A DNA stretch of 64,000 bases, from positions 1 through 64,000 of the forward strand of contig QEOQ01000395.1 in NCBI GenBank assembly GCA_010279815.1, read 5' to 3'. Below, piece after piece: positions 1-10,732 of this stretch (positions are counted from its first letter, which is position 1; each line of letters begins with the position of its first letter). Both the position numbers and the translations under genes were made by a program. The stretch comes from Brachionus plicatilis. Its lineage: Eukaryota > Rotifera > Eurotatoria > Ploima > Brachionidae. Under the pieces are notes generated by a model. That model searched no databases. It was not told where the DNA came from and was given only the letters and a program-made list of their open reading frames with translations.

Positions 1-411
1 GTACTTGTTACATGTAACAACTTAAAAAATCCGATTTAGTTACGTGTACTAAGTTTCGAGAATTTACGGTATTTTTTCTGAAATTAGTAAATTGAGAAAG
101 TTTAATTTGATTTTATAAATGATTTAAAAAATTTAAATTTCTAGCAAAAATGGGAAAAAATTGAAAAAATCTTATAAAAGCTCCTTTTTTCTCAAAATTG
201 AAAATCAGTTTTCGGAAAAATTGGATAAATTCTTGATTTTTTAATTTTTTTAGAACTTTAAATTTGAAAGCAAAGTGCATTACTAAGAATAACTAAATTG
301 AGAAAAATTTTGATTGTTTTTTAGCAATTAAAAATAAAATTTATACAATTTTTTTTTTTATTTTTTTCTTTGTTATTGAAATTAATAAATAAAAGCAAGA
401 TAAATATTTAC

Positions 412-776
412 CTCACACTGTTAAAAGATGATTTTCTACTATTAAAATCAACATTTGGATGATTTGCAATAGAAAGCGTATTTTGCTCATTTAATGAATT
501 TTGTGAATTGATTCTTGTTAAACTGTGCTTTTCACACCGTTTGATAAATTTAGGCAAAGTCGCAGAAGCCGATGGCATTATGGTGAATATGCTCGAGTCT
601 TTCTTGCTTCCAGCCAATATTGAGACTAGTGGCTTGGACGAAGATCTGACTGAAGAAAGAGATACTTGGTCCTCTTCTAGAGTTATGTTACTCTGTCGAT
701 TAATTTTTTTCTTTATTTTTGGTCTCAGAGCCAAACTGGACAAATCTGAATTGTTTTCTCCGACTCTCTCGTTCAT
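412..776 (-). CDS. Serine-rich exon of an unidentified gene running off the left edge
   Basis: About 121 codons open from the ATG at 776 down to a good splice donor (GTGAG/GTAAAT) at 412/411. The stop just past the donor would lie in the intron, so this reads as an exon rather than a whole gene. The frame is also open upstream of the ATG to a possible acceptor (TTATTAG) at 797, so it could be an internal exon starting at 796. The peptide is basic and rich in Ser, Asn and Lys, with no hydrophobic segment, Cys pattern or recognisable domain; it looks disordered. The next exons would lie to the left, outside the window. I do not recognise the protein. The composition is clearly less AT-biased than the flanks, which supports coding. 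Confidence 0.5.
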
Positions 777-796
777 ATTTAACTCATTATAAGTTT

Positions 797-2784
797 CTAA
801 TAAGGATATAATTAAAGTAAATTAAGTTATAGTCCTTATTTAAATAAAAATGGAAATTGCATGAAATTTAAGATTTTGAATACTTGACTTAATTAATTTA
901 ATCGATTAATTTTTATATTCCTATTAATCGATTTTTTTTCTAAATGTTAATTCAAAAAAGATCAGACAAATTGGAAAATAAATTTTTTTCTGGTTTGTAA
1001 CAGGTGCTGAGTTTTTCTATTTTATTATTTACGTGTTGTCAAATAATCAATAATAAAGGCGGCAAAAATGACTAAAAAATAAAAGTTATATTTCTCATTG
1101 ATTCTTATTAATCCATAACTAATATTCTAATTAAAATGTAAAAATTTGATCCAAACAGTGAAGTGATCAGGATATGTGTAATTAAAAAATTCTCTTTTAT
1201 ATCTATTGCATGATTAAATTTAATTTCAACTTAAAATTTATATATTTTTTTTAATTTTCCAATTTATCTAATATTATTGAGATAGTTCGATTTTAGTTTT
1301 AGCATTTCGAAATTCATTGTCACATTTACAGCAGTAATAACATGATTTTAACAGTCATACGTTTCCTTCTAAAATTGAATTAAAATAAACAAATTCCCTG
1401 ATATCAATTAATTTGTTAGTAAATTATTGGTGACACGAATGCTGATAACATAAGCATTTGGGAAATTTCGAATTTTATTCAATAAAGCCTAACATTCCCC
1501 AGCTAAAATTTCATTTCGGATTTTGACAACACTTGATAATAATTTTGTTTGATCAGATTTTCGCAGATCTATTATTTCAAATTTTTATTAAAAAAAATTT
1601 TTCACATTAATTTTTTATTAAAATAAATAGACGGAAAAAATAATCGCTAAGCAATTCTTTTGCACGCTAAATAATTGATCCTTCTACATTATACTCCCGG
1701 ATATAATCTTCTTGTTAGTTTAAAAGTTGTCATCTTTACAATAATTCTTTTAATTAAGTCAATTAATTTTTATGCGAACTGAAAATGATCAGATTGAAGA
1801 AAAGTCGCCTTTGTCAGAAATAAAAGATTAATTTTAAAGGAAAAATTCATTTATAATTTATTTAAAATTTTGAAAAATGTTTTTTTAAGGATTTAAATCT
1901 TTAAAGTGTGCGAAAAATTGAAAAATAAATCAAAGAAAAATTCGAATATGATGAAGAATGAAAAAAAAATAACCAAAAATATACGAATACCTAATTAAGA
2001 CTTCAAAGACCGTAGAACAGAATGATGACAAAATTTTTTTTTCTCATGTAGATGTAATTTACAAATACTAAATACTAAATAAATAAATCAAGAAACAAAT
2101 GTAAAAATTTATTAAAATTTAAACAACCGGAAATAAACGGAATCAGATTTGAAATAAATTTTAATTTGCGGATATTTTCTGATTTATTAGTATGCCTCTT
2201 GTCTTCAATATACAATTAGTTAAATTTTACAATTGCATCATGGAAATAATTTTATTTCCTTAATTTTACTTTTCATGAAAAAGATTCTTGTCATTGAGTT
2301 GAATTAAAAATTAAGATTAATTAGAAAAATTAAATTTCAGATTTATTTTGAAAGATATTAATTAAATTTTATCTAGGAGAGTAAGCATTTTTTTTGGCAA
2401 AAATTCAATTACTAACTTAAATTAGATTTTAATTTGAGATTTGTTATTGTTTTTTTTGTTAAAAAAAAATTTGTTTCATAATGATTTACGAAAAAAATTA
2501 CAACCTGATTAATTAAAATAAATTTTCAGATTATTTTTTATCTTTTTTTTTCAATTTTAATTTCAAGGTTAATCAACAGGCTAGTGCCCATGTCTAAAAA
2601 AACTGATTAATACTTCATTTATATCTAAAAATTCATTACAAAATGTAGATGATAAATTAAAATTTTAAATATTAAAATATTTAATTTTTTTTTTAATTTC
2701 ATAATTAATTGAAAAATTTAACAACAAAGTGTTCAAGTTAAATAATTCAAATTTTGAAACAAACTCTTAAAAATTAAGTTTATG
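797..2784. other. AT-rich non-coding stretch, no gene seen
   Basis: Long homopolymer-rich A/T sequence with stops in all frames. The only landmark is an element-terminus-like 25-mer at 2566-2590, listed separately. Confidence 0.6.
2566..2590 (-). repeat. Dispersed repeat terminus, copy 1
   Basis: Read on the minus strand this begins GGGCACTAGCCTG and continues TTGATTAACCTTG. The same 25-26 bases occur on the plus strand at 9447-9471. The two copies point away from each other, so they are not the two ends of one element between them; each is probably one end of a separate decayed copy. Confidence 0.5.
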
Positions 2785-2899
2785 TCACTAACACAGTAGT
2801 GTCTATAAGAAATGAGCTACCACACTCTGTCATTTCTGAAATGTCAAAAAACGCATTCAAAGCTAGTTTAACCCATAAGTTATTCTTCTTCATCTGATA
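2785..2899 (+). pseudogene. Relic of the C-terminal end of a non-LTR retrotransposon ORF2
   Basis: A plus-strand frame reads VVSIRNELPHSV followed by KNAFKASL before a stop. This matches the pattern at the C-terminus of the LINE at 3566-4705 (NRVVNHWNALPAEV followed by an INQFKNKY-like helix). Only about 35 codons remain, so this is a small decayed fragment of a CR1/L2-like element. Confidence 0.55.
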
Positions 2900-3565
2900 C
2901 ATCTGATCATTAGAAAAAAGATAATAAGAAAAAAATGCTATTACATGGTTAGGATGGTAATAAATCCCAAAAAAATTATTAATTAGGCGGTGTGTAAAAA
3001 AATATAAATTTCCAGTTTATTTATTAGTACAAACAATATTTTATTCAAGTAAAAAAACTAAGCTAAAGTTAGTATCTAATAAAAAGCCGGTTAAAAAATT
3101 CATTCCTTTTAATGAATTAACGTAGTTATGTAAGTAAAATAAAATACTTAGGCCAGTTTGTATTTGTCAAAAAATCATTTTCACTTAAAATAAAATTTAT
3201 ATAGAAAATTAATTCTAAAAAGTCTTTTTTTACTAGATTTTTAAAACCTTTTAATAAAGTAAAATATGGGAAATAGAAAATCCCATATTCAAAAACAGAT
3301 GATTTTTTCAGTTTTCCTAAAAATTTCTTTTTTTTTGACTGAGAAAGACTAAAACAGCATAAATAAAATCAAACAAGATTTAAAGAAAGATTCGCGGAAG
3401 ATTTCTTTTATTTTTTTAAATTATAATATATATTTAACTTTTAACTCTGTAATTGTTTTTAAAGTTTTTTAAATAAATATGCAGTGATGTTCAGCTTGTT
3501 TTTTTGTTTTTTACAACAATTAAATTAAATATGGAAAATTTATTATTTTTTTTTCTTAGAAAATA

Positions 3566-4705
3566 ATGAAAAATTTTATAATATTGATAATATTATTCGA
3601 CTTCGCTAAGGCCTTCGATAGAGTCTGTCACTCATCCCTCAAGACCAAAATGATCGCTTGCGGCTTTTGCGACAGTATTGTCAACTGGGTCAGTGATTTT
3701 TTATCCAAACGGCAGCAACGAGTGGTATTCGGTCAACATAAAGCGGAATGGATCGACGTATCAAGCGGCGTCCCGCAAGGCAGCGTCCTCGGTCCGTTAC
3801 TGTTCGTAATCTACATTAACGACATGCCTTCAGTTGTCAACCACATTGCTAAGCTATTCGCAGATGACAGCAAACTAATCGCTACCATTTGTAGCGATAA
3901 TGACCTCATGTCACTGCAGCAGGACCTCGATGCACTTATGGATTGGTCTAACACGTGGCGCATGCTCTTTCACGTCGACAAGTGCAAGGTAATGGAGTTT
4001 AGCAGGTCTGGTAAGAGCAAATTAACCAACACGGAGTTATTCATGGGCGAGTTCGACGCACCACACATTCTCAAATCTGTAGAATTTGAAAAGGACCTCG
4101 GAGTCACTTTTGACCGTAATTTAAAGTTCTCTAGTCATATCAGGATTCAGGCCAACAAAGCTAACCGTATCCTTGGGCAGCTGAGAAGAACGTTCAGGTT
4201 CTGGACCATCGACACCTGCAAGACACTCTACTGCGCATATGTGAGGCCCCACTTGGAATACGCCTCATCAGTTTGGTCACCATCCAGTAAGCGAGACATC
4301 AGAGCATTAGAGACCGTTCAGAGGAGAGCTACCAAGCTGGTGCCTAGAATCAGAAACTGGAGCTATGAAGACCGTCTCACTGTATTAGGTCTGACGCCAC
4401 TTCATGAACGCAGAATTAGAGGGGATCTGATCCAACTATTCAAGTTCAACAATGGCTTCAACGAAGTGTCCTGGGTGAATCCTCTGGTTCAATGTAGTTC
4501 TCTCTCGCAAACTGGTCCAGCAAGGGGAATCAGAGGACACAACAGAAGACTCTCCGGGCAGCCCTCAACTAAATGTATGCAGAGGTCCAACTTCTTCACG
4601 AACAGAGTTGTTAACCATTGGAATGCCCTGCCAGCCGAAGTTACCGACTCCCAATCAATCAACCAGTTTAAGAACAAGTACGACGTCTTCAAGTCTAGCA
4701 TATGA
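3566..4705 (+). pseudogene. Reverse transcriptase of non-LTR retrotransposon, 5' truncated
   Basis: This is the C-terminal two-thirds of an ORF2 polyprotein that would copy element RNA into DNA at a nicked target. The frame is open for 379 codons. Visible in order are the palm aspartate motif (FDFAKAFDRV, about residue 12), the GVPQGSVLGPLL motif (about residue 68), the catalytic FADDSK motif (about residue 94), the thumb, and a C-terminal KANRILGQLRRTF / VRPHLEYASSVW block. The first dozen residues are A/T-rich and differ from the family, so the ATG at 3566 is probably flanking sequence read in frame, with element sequence starting near the FDFAKAFD motif. The long undamaged frame implies fairly recent insertion. 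It cannot be autonomous because the endonuclease is missing. Confidence 0.85.
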
Positions 4706-4905
4706 TTCCACTAACGCACTACTTTCTTAGATTAAACTTAACAATGACTCTTACTGAACTAAAAAAAAATAATAATGTATTTGTCTGTTATTTTCCATCT
4801 TTTCTGCGCAATTTCGGCTACCATAGATGTCCTCCTAGTAGGTCATCTCCGCAAGCTTGCTTGCTGTAGCTTATTCTTATTATTATTATTATTATTATTA
4901 TATTT
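3566..4905 (+). mobile_element. 5'-truncated CR1/L2-like non-LTR retrotransposon
   Basis: The element carries the reverse-transcriptase frame at 3566-4705 and about 200 bases of 3' untranslated sequence. It ends in an (ATT)n microsatellite at about 4872-4901, a typical LINE 3' tail. The 5' end is cut inside the reverse-transcriptase domain at roughly 3597, so the endonuclease and first ORF are missing. I could not identify a target-site duplication with confidence. Confidence 0.8.
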
Positions 4906-5104
4906 TACGTACTTTGATGCAAAAACAAACATGTATTAACGACATGAGTACAAATGACATTTTTTCTTTTAAGAAACTTTATTTATTTTTTTATTTTTTC
5001 ATTTTGTTCATATTTATATTTTTTTTCTAGCATATTTCATTTTACTCATTTTGTTTATAATTCTTTTTTAGATAGGATATTTTCATTTTTTTCATTTTTT
5101 TGAG

Positions 5105-5480
5105 GGCATCTTGAAGTTGATGATAAATTCAAAATATCATTTCAATTCAAAAAGTTAATCTTAATTAAAATAAATCTTTGATTTAATCTAAATAATTGTA
5201 TGTAGCTTGCTTTACATGCAATGTAGATTTAGAAAATAAGAGAAAATTGAAAAATATTTTCTCAATCCATTGATAAAATCGATTTTCATATTTAAATGTA
5301 TTAACTGATTTTTTGTAAAGTTTATTTGAGATTTTTTATAAAAATTCCAAATAAGTAATAAATGGTTAATACATTAATGGTTAATAAAAAAAATAAAAAA
5401 ATAATAAATGTTTAATAAAAAATCAGTTAATACATTTAAATATGAAAATCGATTATCAATTGATTGAGAAAAAGTTTTTT
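5105..5480 (+). repeat. Partial copy of the GGCATCTTGAAG inverted-repeat element
   Basis: The sequence begins GGCATCTTGAAGTTGATGAT, the same terminus as both ends of the complete element at 29005-29523. An internal palindrome follows: a stretch ending TTAACTGATTTTTTG near 5318 recurs inverted near 5425-5470. The right terminus is missing, so this is a truncated or rearranged copy. Confidence 0.55.
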
Positions 5481-5584
5481 CAATTTTTTTATAGTAAAAA
5501 TCAGTTAATACTATATAAAAAAAATTAGTAATTAACTAAAATTTACGTAACAAATAGTAAATTTTCCAAATTTTTTCAAAAATA

Positions 5585-6257
5585 TTAGGTTGTTTAATAA
5601 GTTTTTTCGTTTTTTTCTAGACTTTATTTATTTATAAAAACTAAAATAAAATTTAATTAGTCACTAAAATAATTTCTTTCGCTAGAAATACACATCTCCC
5701 AGAACCGTCGAAGCTGATGACGCGTGTTTGGTGGGATCAGAAGGGTATAATCTATTATGAGCTACTGCAACCCATGCAAACGATAACCGCAGACCTTTAT
5801 TCACAACAATCAATACGTTTGAGTCACGCTTTGGAAACAAAACGGCCACACAGAGCTAAAGGAGAGCGAAAAGTGATTCTTTTACATGACAACGCTAGGC
5901 CACATGTTGCAAAAACGACTCGGAACACGATAGAGAATCTAGGCTGGGAAGTCTTATCTCACCAAGCTTATTCACCAGACTTAGCTCCTTCAGATTACCA
6001 TTTGTTCCGATCCATGCAGCACTTCCTCAGTAAAAAAAGTTACTCAGACTTGGAGGAAATCATAAAAGACATCAGTCAATATTTCACCTCAAAACCAGCC
6101 AGCTTCTACGAGCGAGGGATCAAAATGCTGCCAGAAAGATGGGAGATGTGTATTGCTAGCGAAAGGAAATTATTTTAGTGACTAATTATATTTTATTTTA
6201 GTTTTTATAAATAAATAAAATCTAGAAAAAAACGAAAAAACTTATTAAACAACCTAA
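5585..6257 (+). mobile_element. Internally deleted mariner element with long inverted repeats
   Basis: Both ends are TTAGGTTGTTTAATAAG in inverted orientation, flanked by TA dinucleotides (5583-5584 and 6258-6259), the mariner target duplication. The inverted repeats are unusually long, about 116 bp (5585-5700 and 6141-6257), with a few mismatches. Because the right repeat contains the last codons of the transposase, the left repeat is an inverted copy of those codons. At 673 bp the element is about half the usual mariner length. It is inserted in an older TTTACGTAAA-rich sequence seen on both sides. Confidence 0.85.
5717..6178 (+). pseudogene. Mariner transposase, N-terminal half deleted
   Basis: A DD34D transposase fragment of 153 codons. 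The family cuts and pastes DNA at TA sites. Visible are WWDQKGIIYYELL (about residues 5-17), the second catalytic aspartate in LLHDNARPH (about residue 57) and the third in YSPDLAPSDYHLF, exactly 34 residues later. The N-terminal helix-turn-helix region and the first catalytic aspartate (TGDEKW-type motif) are absent. The reading frame continues upstream of the ATG into the left inverted repeat with no proper start. The protein cannot be active, although an intact transposase elsewhere could still mobilise the ends. Confidence 0.88.
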
Positions 6258-6259
6258 TA

Positions 6260-6797
6260 ATTTGGCACTTCGAATGAAATGAAATAGAAATGAAATTGCA
6301 CTTTTGGCGTTGAATTTCATTTCGATTTTTTGGAAATTTTTTTTTTACATAAATTTACGTAAAATTTGCTAAATTTACTAATTTTACGTAAATTATCGTA
6401 AATTACTAAATCCGGAACACCACTGTAATAGAAAACAAGGCTTATTAACAAAATGAACATAAAAAAGAGAGTAATAAAAAATGAAAATACTGAACATTTG
6501 GAGTATTTCCTTAAAATAAAAAAAAGGGATAATTGTTTCAGCAGACCCTTTAAATCTAAAAAACATACTCACTTAATAACACCCCTAAATCACTGTTCTG
6601 CACACTCAAAAATTTTTTTTCAAACTAAAAAAAAATTAGCTTAATCTAGTCTTGTTAAATAAAACACTTTTCTAACGTATGAAAAACACACTTTAAAAAT
6701 TTGATAAAAATTTGAAATTTTCAGCTTTATTTTTGTTAAAAAAGCTTGTATCAGTTGCTTCAATTTACAGAACATGTTTTATTCGGTCCAGATTAAA
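6260..6797. other. AT-rich sequence with TTTACGTAAA-like motifs, no gene
   Basis: Right flank of the mariner insertion. At about 6349-6412 there are several near-palindromic TTTACGTAAA motifs like those at 10255-10297, 40211-40230 and 41276-41290. Short open frames in this stretch have no family features. Confidence 0.4.
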
Positions 6798-7005
6798 GTT
6801 CTGGTGTTTTTTATATTTTGGTTTTGTTTTTTGTACTAAAATTCATAATGTTCTGAATTTTGCAGAATTTTGCAGAATCAGTATACTGGTGGTACAAAGG
6901 ATGTATCAGTTGCTACAATTTCGAAACATGATTTGGTCCCTGAGAACTTAACCTTTGTCACTATTAATATTTTGTTTTTGATTTTTGTAACAAAATTTAC
7001 AATGC
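6798..7005 (+). repeat. Dispersed repeat, about 200 bp, copy 1 (partner at 23163-23352)
   Basis: Nearly identical to 23163-23352, with only scattered single-base differences. It contains GAATTTTGCAGAATTTTGCA and GTATACTGGTGGTACAAAGG in both copies. The short open frame inside it is a by-product of the repeat. A second related block containing GTGCAACAAAGTATG lies at about 7120-7160 here and at about 22848-22880 near the partner, so both sites probably derive from one transposon family. Confidence 0.75.
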
Positions 7006-7738
7006 CAAATAATTTTTCTCATGTAAAAAATGACAAATAAAAACAAATTAATGAGATTTAAATAGATTATTGATTTGATTTCTTAAAAAATAAAGAAAAT
7101 AAAAAAATTATTTTAGGTAAAATTATAGTGCAACAAAGTATGCTGCACTATATTGTAGTATTTTTTCTAATATTTTTTACTAATTTTAATTTTAATTTAT
7201 TAAAAAATGAAGAATTTTTGTTCAATTTGTTTTTGAAATTCTCAAAACCGGATAAAATAGTTAAAATAAATATTTTAAGTATCTTTTCATGTGATGTACG
7301 GATGTTGTATGTGATACAAGGATCTTAATTTTATTAAAAGTAAATAAAAAACCTTTTATTTTCTCGTTTTATTTGTTATTTTATTAAAAAAATAAATTTC
7401 TGAAAAAAATAAAATTAATACAATTTAACAATATAAGATAGAGGAAGCAGAGCTTTTTATGGCAAGATTTTTTCTACTTTAAATTTTTCAATAAATCTTT
7501 AAGTAAGTCAAATTTTACTTGAAGAAATAATATTTAAAAAGTCAAAGTAGACTTGGACTTTTGACCAAATAATTTTCATTTTGGATAGAAAATTAGTTTA
7601 TATTTATAGAAATATTTATTTTATTCTAAAAATTCTTGTATTTTATGCAATTAAAAGTCTGATTTTGACTTTTGACTCACTAATTCTATTTTGTAATTAT
7701 TTAAAAATAAATATACAAAATTTAGAATTTTAATATTT

Positions 7739-8743
7739 TTATTTAAAATAATTTATATAGTATTTTCTGAAGGAATATTTTGAAGCTTCAATCTCAAATT
7801 TATTAACTAAATCCACACCTTTAATTGTAAAAAAAAGATTGTGAACGCCGTGAGGTATCAAAAATCGAAAATTTTCTTCTAGCTTTTCATTTTTTTCGTA
7901 AAATTCAAAACTTGGATCGAAAAAATTTTGATGAAACTTATTTGAAAATGAATAAAAATAAACATATGATCCGTAAATAGTCTTCAAATTCAAATCTAAA
8001 ATTTCCATGTTAAACTTATTGAAATTAATAATGTTTATTTTCAAAAATTGTTTTTCTTCCTTGTTCAATTGTAATTTTACTCTTGTATTTAAAGGTAATT
8101 TTGCGCATGTTAAACAAGTTATTCTATGAGAAAATTCTAACATTTTATCTAAAGATATTAAATAATCGGGACAAGAAGCCAGCAATTTTAAAATCTTCTT
8201 GTTAATCATTTTTCCGACGCCAACAGTTATTATTTGACAGAGATTTTTCAGCGTGTTAAGTTCTTTTTGGATCAATTGCAGATTTATGCCAAGACCATTT
8301 GTCAAAAAAATAACCACCCGATGAACTAATGAGTTTTCTTCTCTATTTCCATTTATTCTTATCATTAATTTTGTCTTGTGTATTGCTTTTTTCATATTTT
8401 TGAAGTTGCCTGATTGCTCAATGGTTTCAATTCGGTTTATCATTTCTTGCTTCGATTCATTAGAATTTATACTAATGACACTTTTAATTGAATCCGAAAA
8501 AATAAATAAGCCCAAACGTGTTGATTCAGATCCAATATTAGCTTTTCTAATGAAATTTGTTATTTCCAATAGGGCTAAATCAAATTCATTCTGTTCTATG
8601 TCAGTTGTTATGTCTAATAAGATAAAAACATCAAAAGATTTGGAACAATCATTTGAGGTAATATTTAAATTGTTCAAGACTGCATGATCACATCCATAGA
8701 ATGGCTTTACCAATAGACTTAATAGCAGAATAAAATTTTTCAT
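7739..8743 (-). CDS. Secreted von Willebrand factor A-like protein with degenerate metal site
   Basis: A single-exon frame of 334 codons from a genuine ATG. Residues 1-17 form a hydrophobic signal peptide, so the product is probably secreted. Residues 37-205 fit a von Willebrand A fold: a first hydrophobic strand (FDVFILLD), TRLGLFIFSD near 75-84, RVVIFLTNG near 142-150 and IITVGVG near 171-177. The metal-ion adhesion motif, normally DxSxS, reads D44-I-T-T-D48, and the usual TDG is TNG, so metal-dependent ligand binding may be lost. The remaining 130 residues are a Lys/Asn/Phe-rich C-terminal domain I do not recognise. Cysteines at 18, 33, 169, 191, 210 and 213 suggest disulfides. The stop codon overlaps an AATAAA signal. 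Ligand and role are unknown. Confidence 0.7.
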   Translation of the reverse strand: MKNFILLLSLLVKPFYGCDHAVLNNLNITSNDCSKSFDVFILLDITTDIEQNEFDLALLEITNFIRKANIGSESTRLGLFIFSDSIKSVISINSNESKQEMINRIETIEQSGNFKNMKKAIHKTKLMIRINGNREENSLVHRVVIFLTNGLGINLQLIQKELNTLKNLCQIITVGVGKMINKKILKLLASCPDYLISLDKMLEFSHRITCLTCAKLPLNTRVKLQLNKEEKQFLKINIINFNKFNMEILDLNLKTIYGSYVYFYSFSNKFHQNFFDPSFEFYEKNEKLEENFRFLIPHGVHNLFFTIKGVDLVNKFEIEASKYSFRKYYINYFK

Positions 8744-8786
8744 TATTTACTAAAGATTTCATTTTTAGATTCTGATTTTTATTCCA

Positions 8787-8795
8787 TTATAAAAA
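8787..8795 (-). promoter_or_regulatory. Possible TATA box of the vWA-like gene
   Basis: Minus-strand TTTTTATAA lies about 45 bases upstream of the ATG at 8743, a plausible distance. In such AT-rich DNA the match is weak evidence. Confidence 0.25.
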
Positions 8796-8799
8796 GAGA

Positions 8800-10730
8800 A
8801 CTAATACTTCTAAGTTTCAAATGCATTAAAAAACCTCTATCGCCAGGTTTTATTATGATTTTTTTAATTCTTAAATTTTTTTAAAATAAATTCAAAATAG
8901 CAACCGATTAACTAAAAATTAAAAAAAAAAACAAGAATATTTTCGCACTCAAAGGACCAAAATTTTCTCTGTCGTAGGTTGCCAATAATGTCATATATTA
9001 TAAGAATTTTAAATTTAAAAAATAAAGAACAAAAAAATCTTTTAAATAATTTTAATTTTATTCAAATAAATTTTTAGCAGTAACAAAAGTCTCTTTTTCA
9101 CATTTGGATATTATTCGCAAAATGAATATATTTATAATATCATAAAATTTTTATTTCTAATTTTTTCCAGTTTTTTTCTACTTTTTAAGATATTGCACAA
9201 AAAATTTAAAAATATGAAAATTTAAAATTTTAAAAACATTTTTATTTTGTACAATTATTAAATAATATGGTAAAATGAGAATACGTGATTGAAATATCCA
9301 ATACTTAAGTCATCAATTTTCAATGATATTAATTAGATTTTTTGGAATTTGTGCAAAAATTTGAATTGTTTTACTTGAATATCTTGTTGATAATTATTTC
9401 AATTTTTTTTTATTTTGTAATAATTAAAAATTTTAAATAAATGAAGGGCACTAGCCTGTTGATTAACCTTGAAATAAAAAAAAAACGATCATATTAGAAA
9501 ACAATTTTAATTTTATTAAATTTACTAATGGCTTAATCTACTAGAATTAATTTTAAAAAATTAAATTAAATTTGAATTCGAATTTATTTAAATAAATTCG
9601 CACAAAGAAAAATTATAACATTATCTAAGTCGACCAGATTCAATACTATATTCAAAATTTTTGAGATGAAACCTTTAAAGTTGGATAAGTTGGATCGATT
9701 TTGAAAAAAATATTCCTCAAAAGCCTTAATATCTGTGTATCTTGAAGAGAAAAGAGTTAAGTACAAAATGACCTTTTTTTAATGAATCAAAAGTGAATTT
9801 AGATTTATTTGATTTTAACCCAAAAATGCATTTTCGGATTTTTTTCCTGTTTTTTTTTTAATATTGTCAGAGGAATAGCCCTAAACACCCAATTTTATCT
9901 TTAAATTCTAAAAAAAAGAAAAAGAAAATATTTCAAAAAAATTTTATTGGTAATAAAAAATGTAATATTTTAGAGTAGACATAATTTTTTATTAAAAAAA
10001 AGAGAAGGTCTAACATTTACAAAATTAAATTTCAAGTTTGATCTTTGTCATAAAAGACCAATTAACACTTCTTTTATTTGATTTTAAGATGGACATTCGA
10101 GCTTGTTTTTGACAATTTTTGTTTCTATTTGTTCCTCTAAAATTTACAGTATTTGTAATTTTTTCTAAAACTTTATTAATTTATTCCACTTTCTCAAGAC
10201 GTTTATTTTATTTTTACAAAAGCATAAAAGTACAGTACTGTTTTGATTTTCTGTTTTTACGTAAATTTAAGTGAAATTACGTAAATTTACGTAAAAAGTA
10301 AAAATTCCAAAAAATATTAACTTTTTTGAGAATTTTGACATTTTTTACTTTTTTAAAATTTTTTGGACCTGAAATCGAAAAAAAAAATTACTGATTTTAT
10401 CCGAAGCTGATGCGAAAATGGCGGTCAAAGATTTCCAAAAATCTTTAACGAAAGAAAAATGCCAAAATTAGATAAATCATTTAAAAAAAGGTTTTTATTA
10501 GTTTTTGTTTACAATTTAATCTTTAAAAAAATACTAATATAAATTAAGGAAATTAAAGTGGTTATGATTATTGATTAATACGACCCTGTTGTTTTTGGAT
10601 AAAAAACGGACCCATCCTTTTTGGCCAAAATACACTACGCATGACTGCCGTCCTATGACTATTTTATTCGAAATTTAACGGTAACCAGTAATTATGTCCG
10701 ATTCAAAAAAATTAAATAATTTTGAAAAAC
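8800..10730. other. AT-rich non-coding stretch with minor repeats
   Basis: No credible coding sequence. It contains the 9447-9471 repeat terminus and a TTTACGTAAA cluster at 10255-10297. The frame at 9584-9766 has no features of a real gene. Confidence 0.5.
9447..9471 (+). repeat. Dispersed repeat terminus, copy 2
   Basis: GGGCACTAGCCTG followed by TTGATTAACCTTG, the inverted partner of 2566-2590. A GGG start followed by an AT-rich body would fit one end of a small DNA transposon. No second end was found nearby. Confidence 0.5.
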
Positions 10731-10732
10731 TA

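Noticed and set aside
2566..9471. A single 6.9-kb transposon bounded by the 25-bp inverted pair
   Set aside because: The GGGCACT ends point outward, away from the enclosed DNA, the wrong way for one element.
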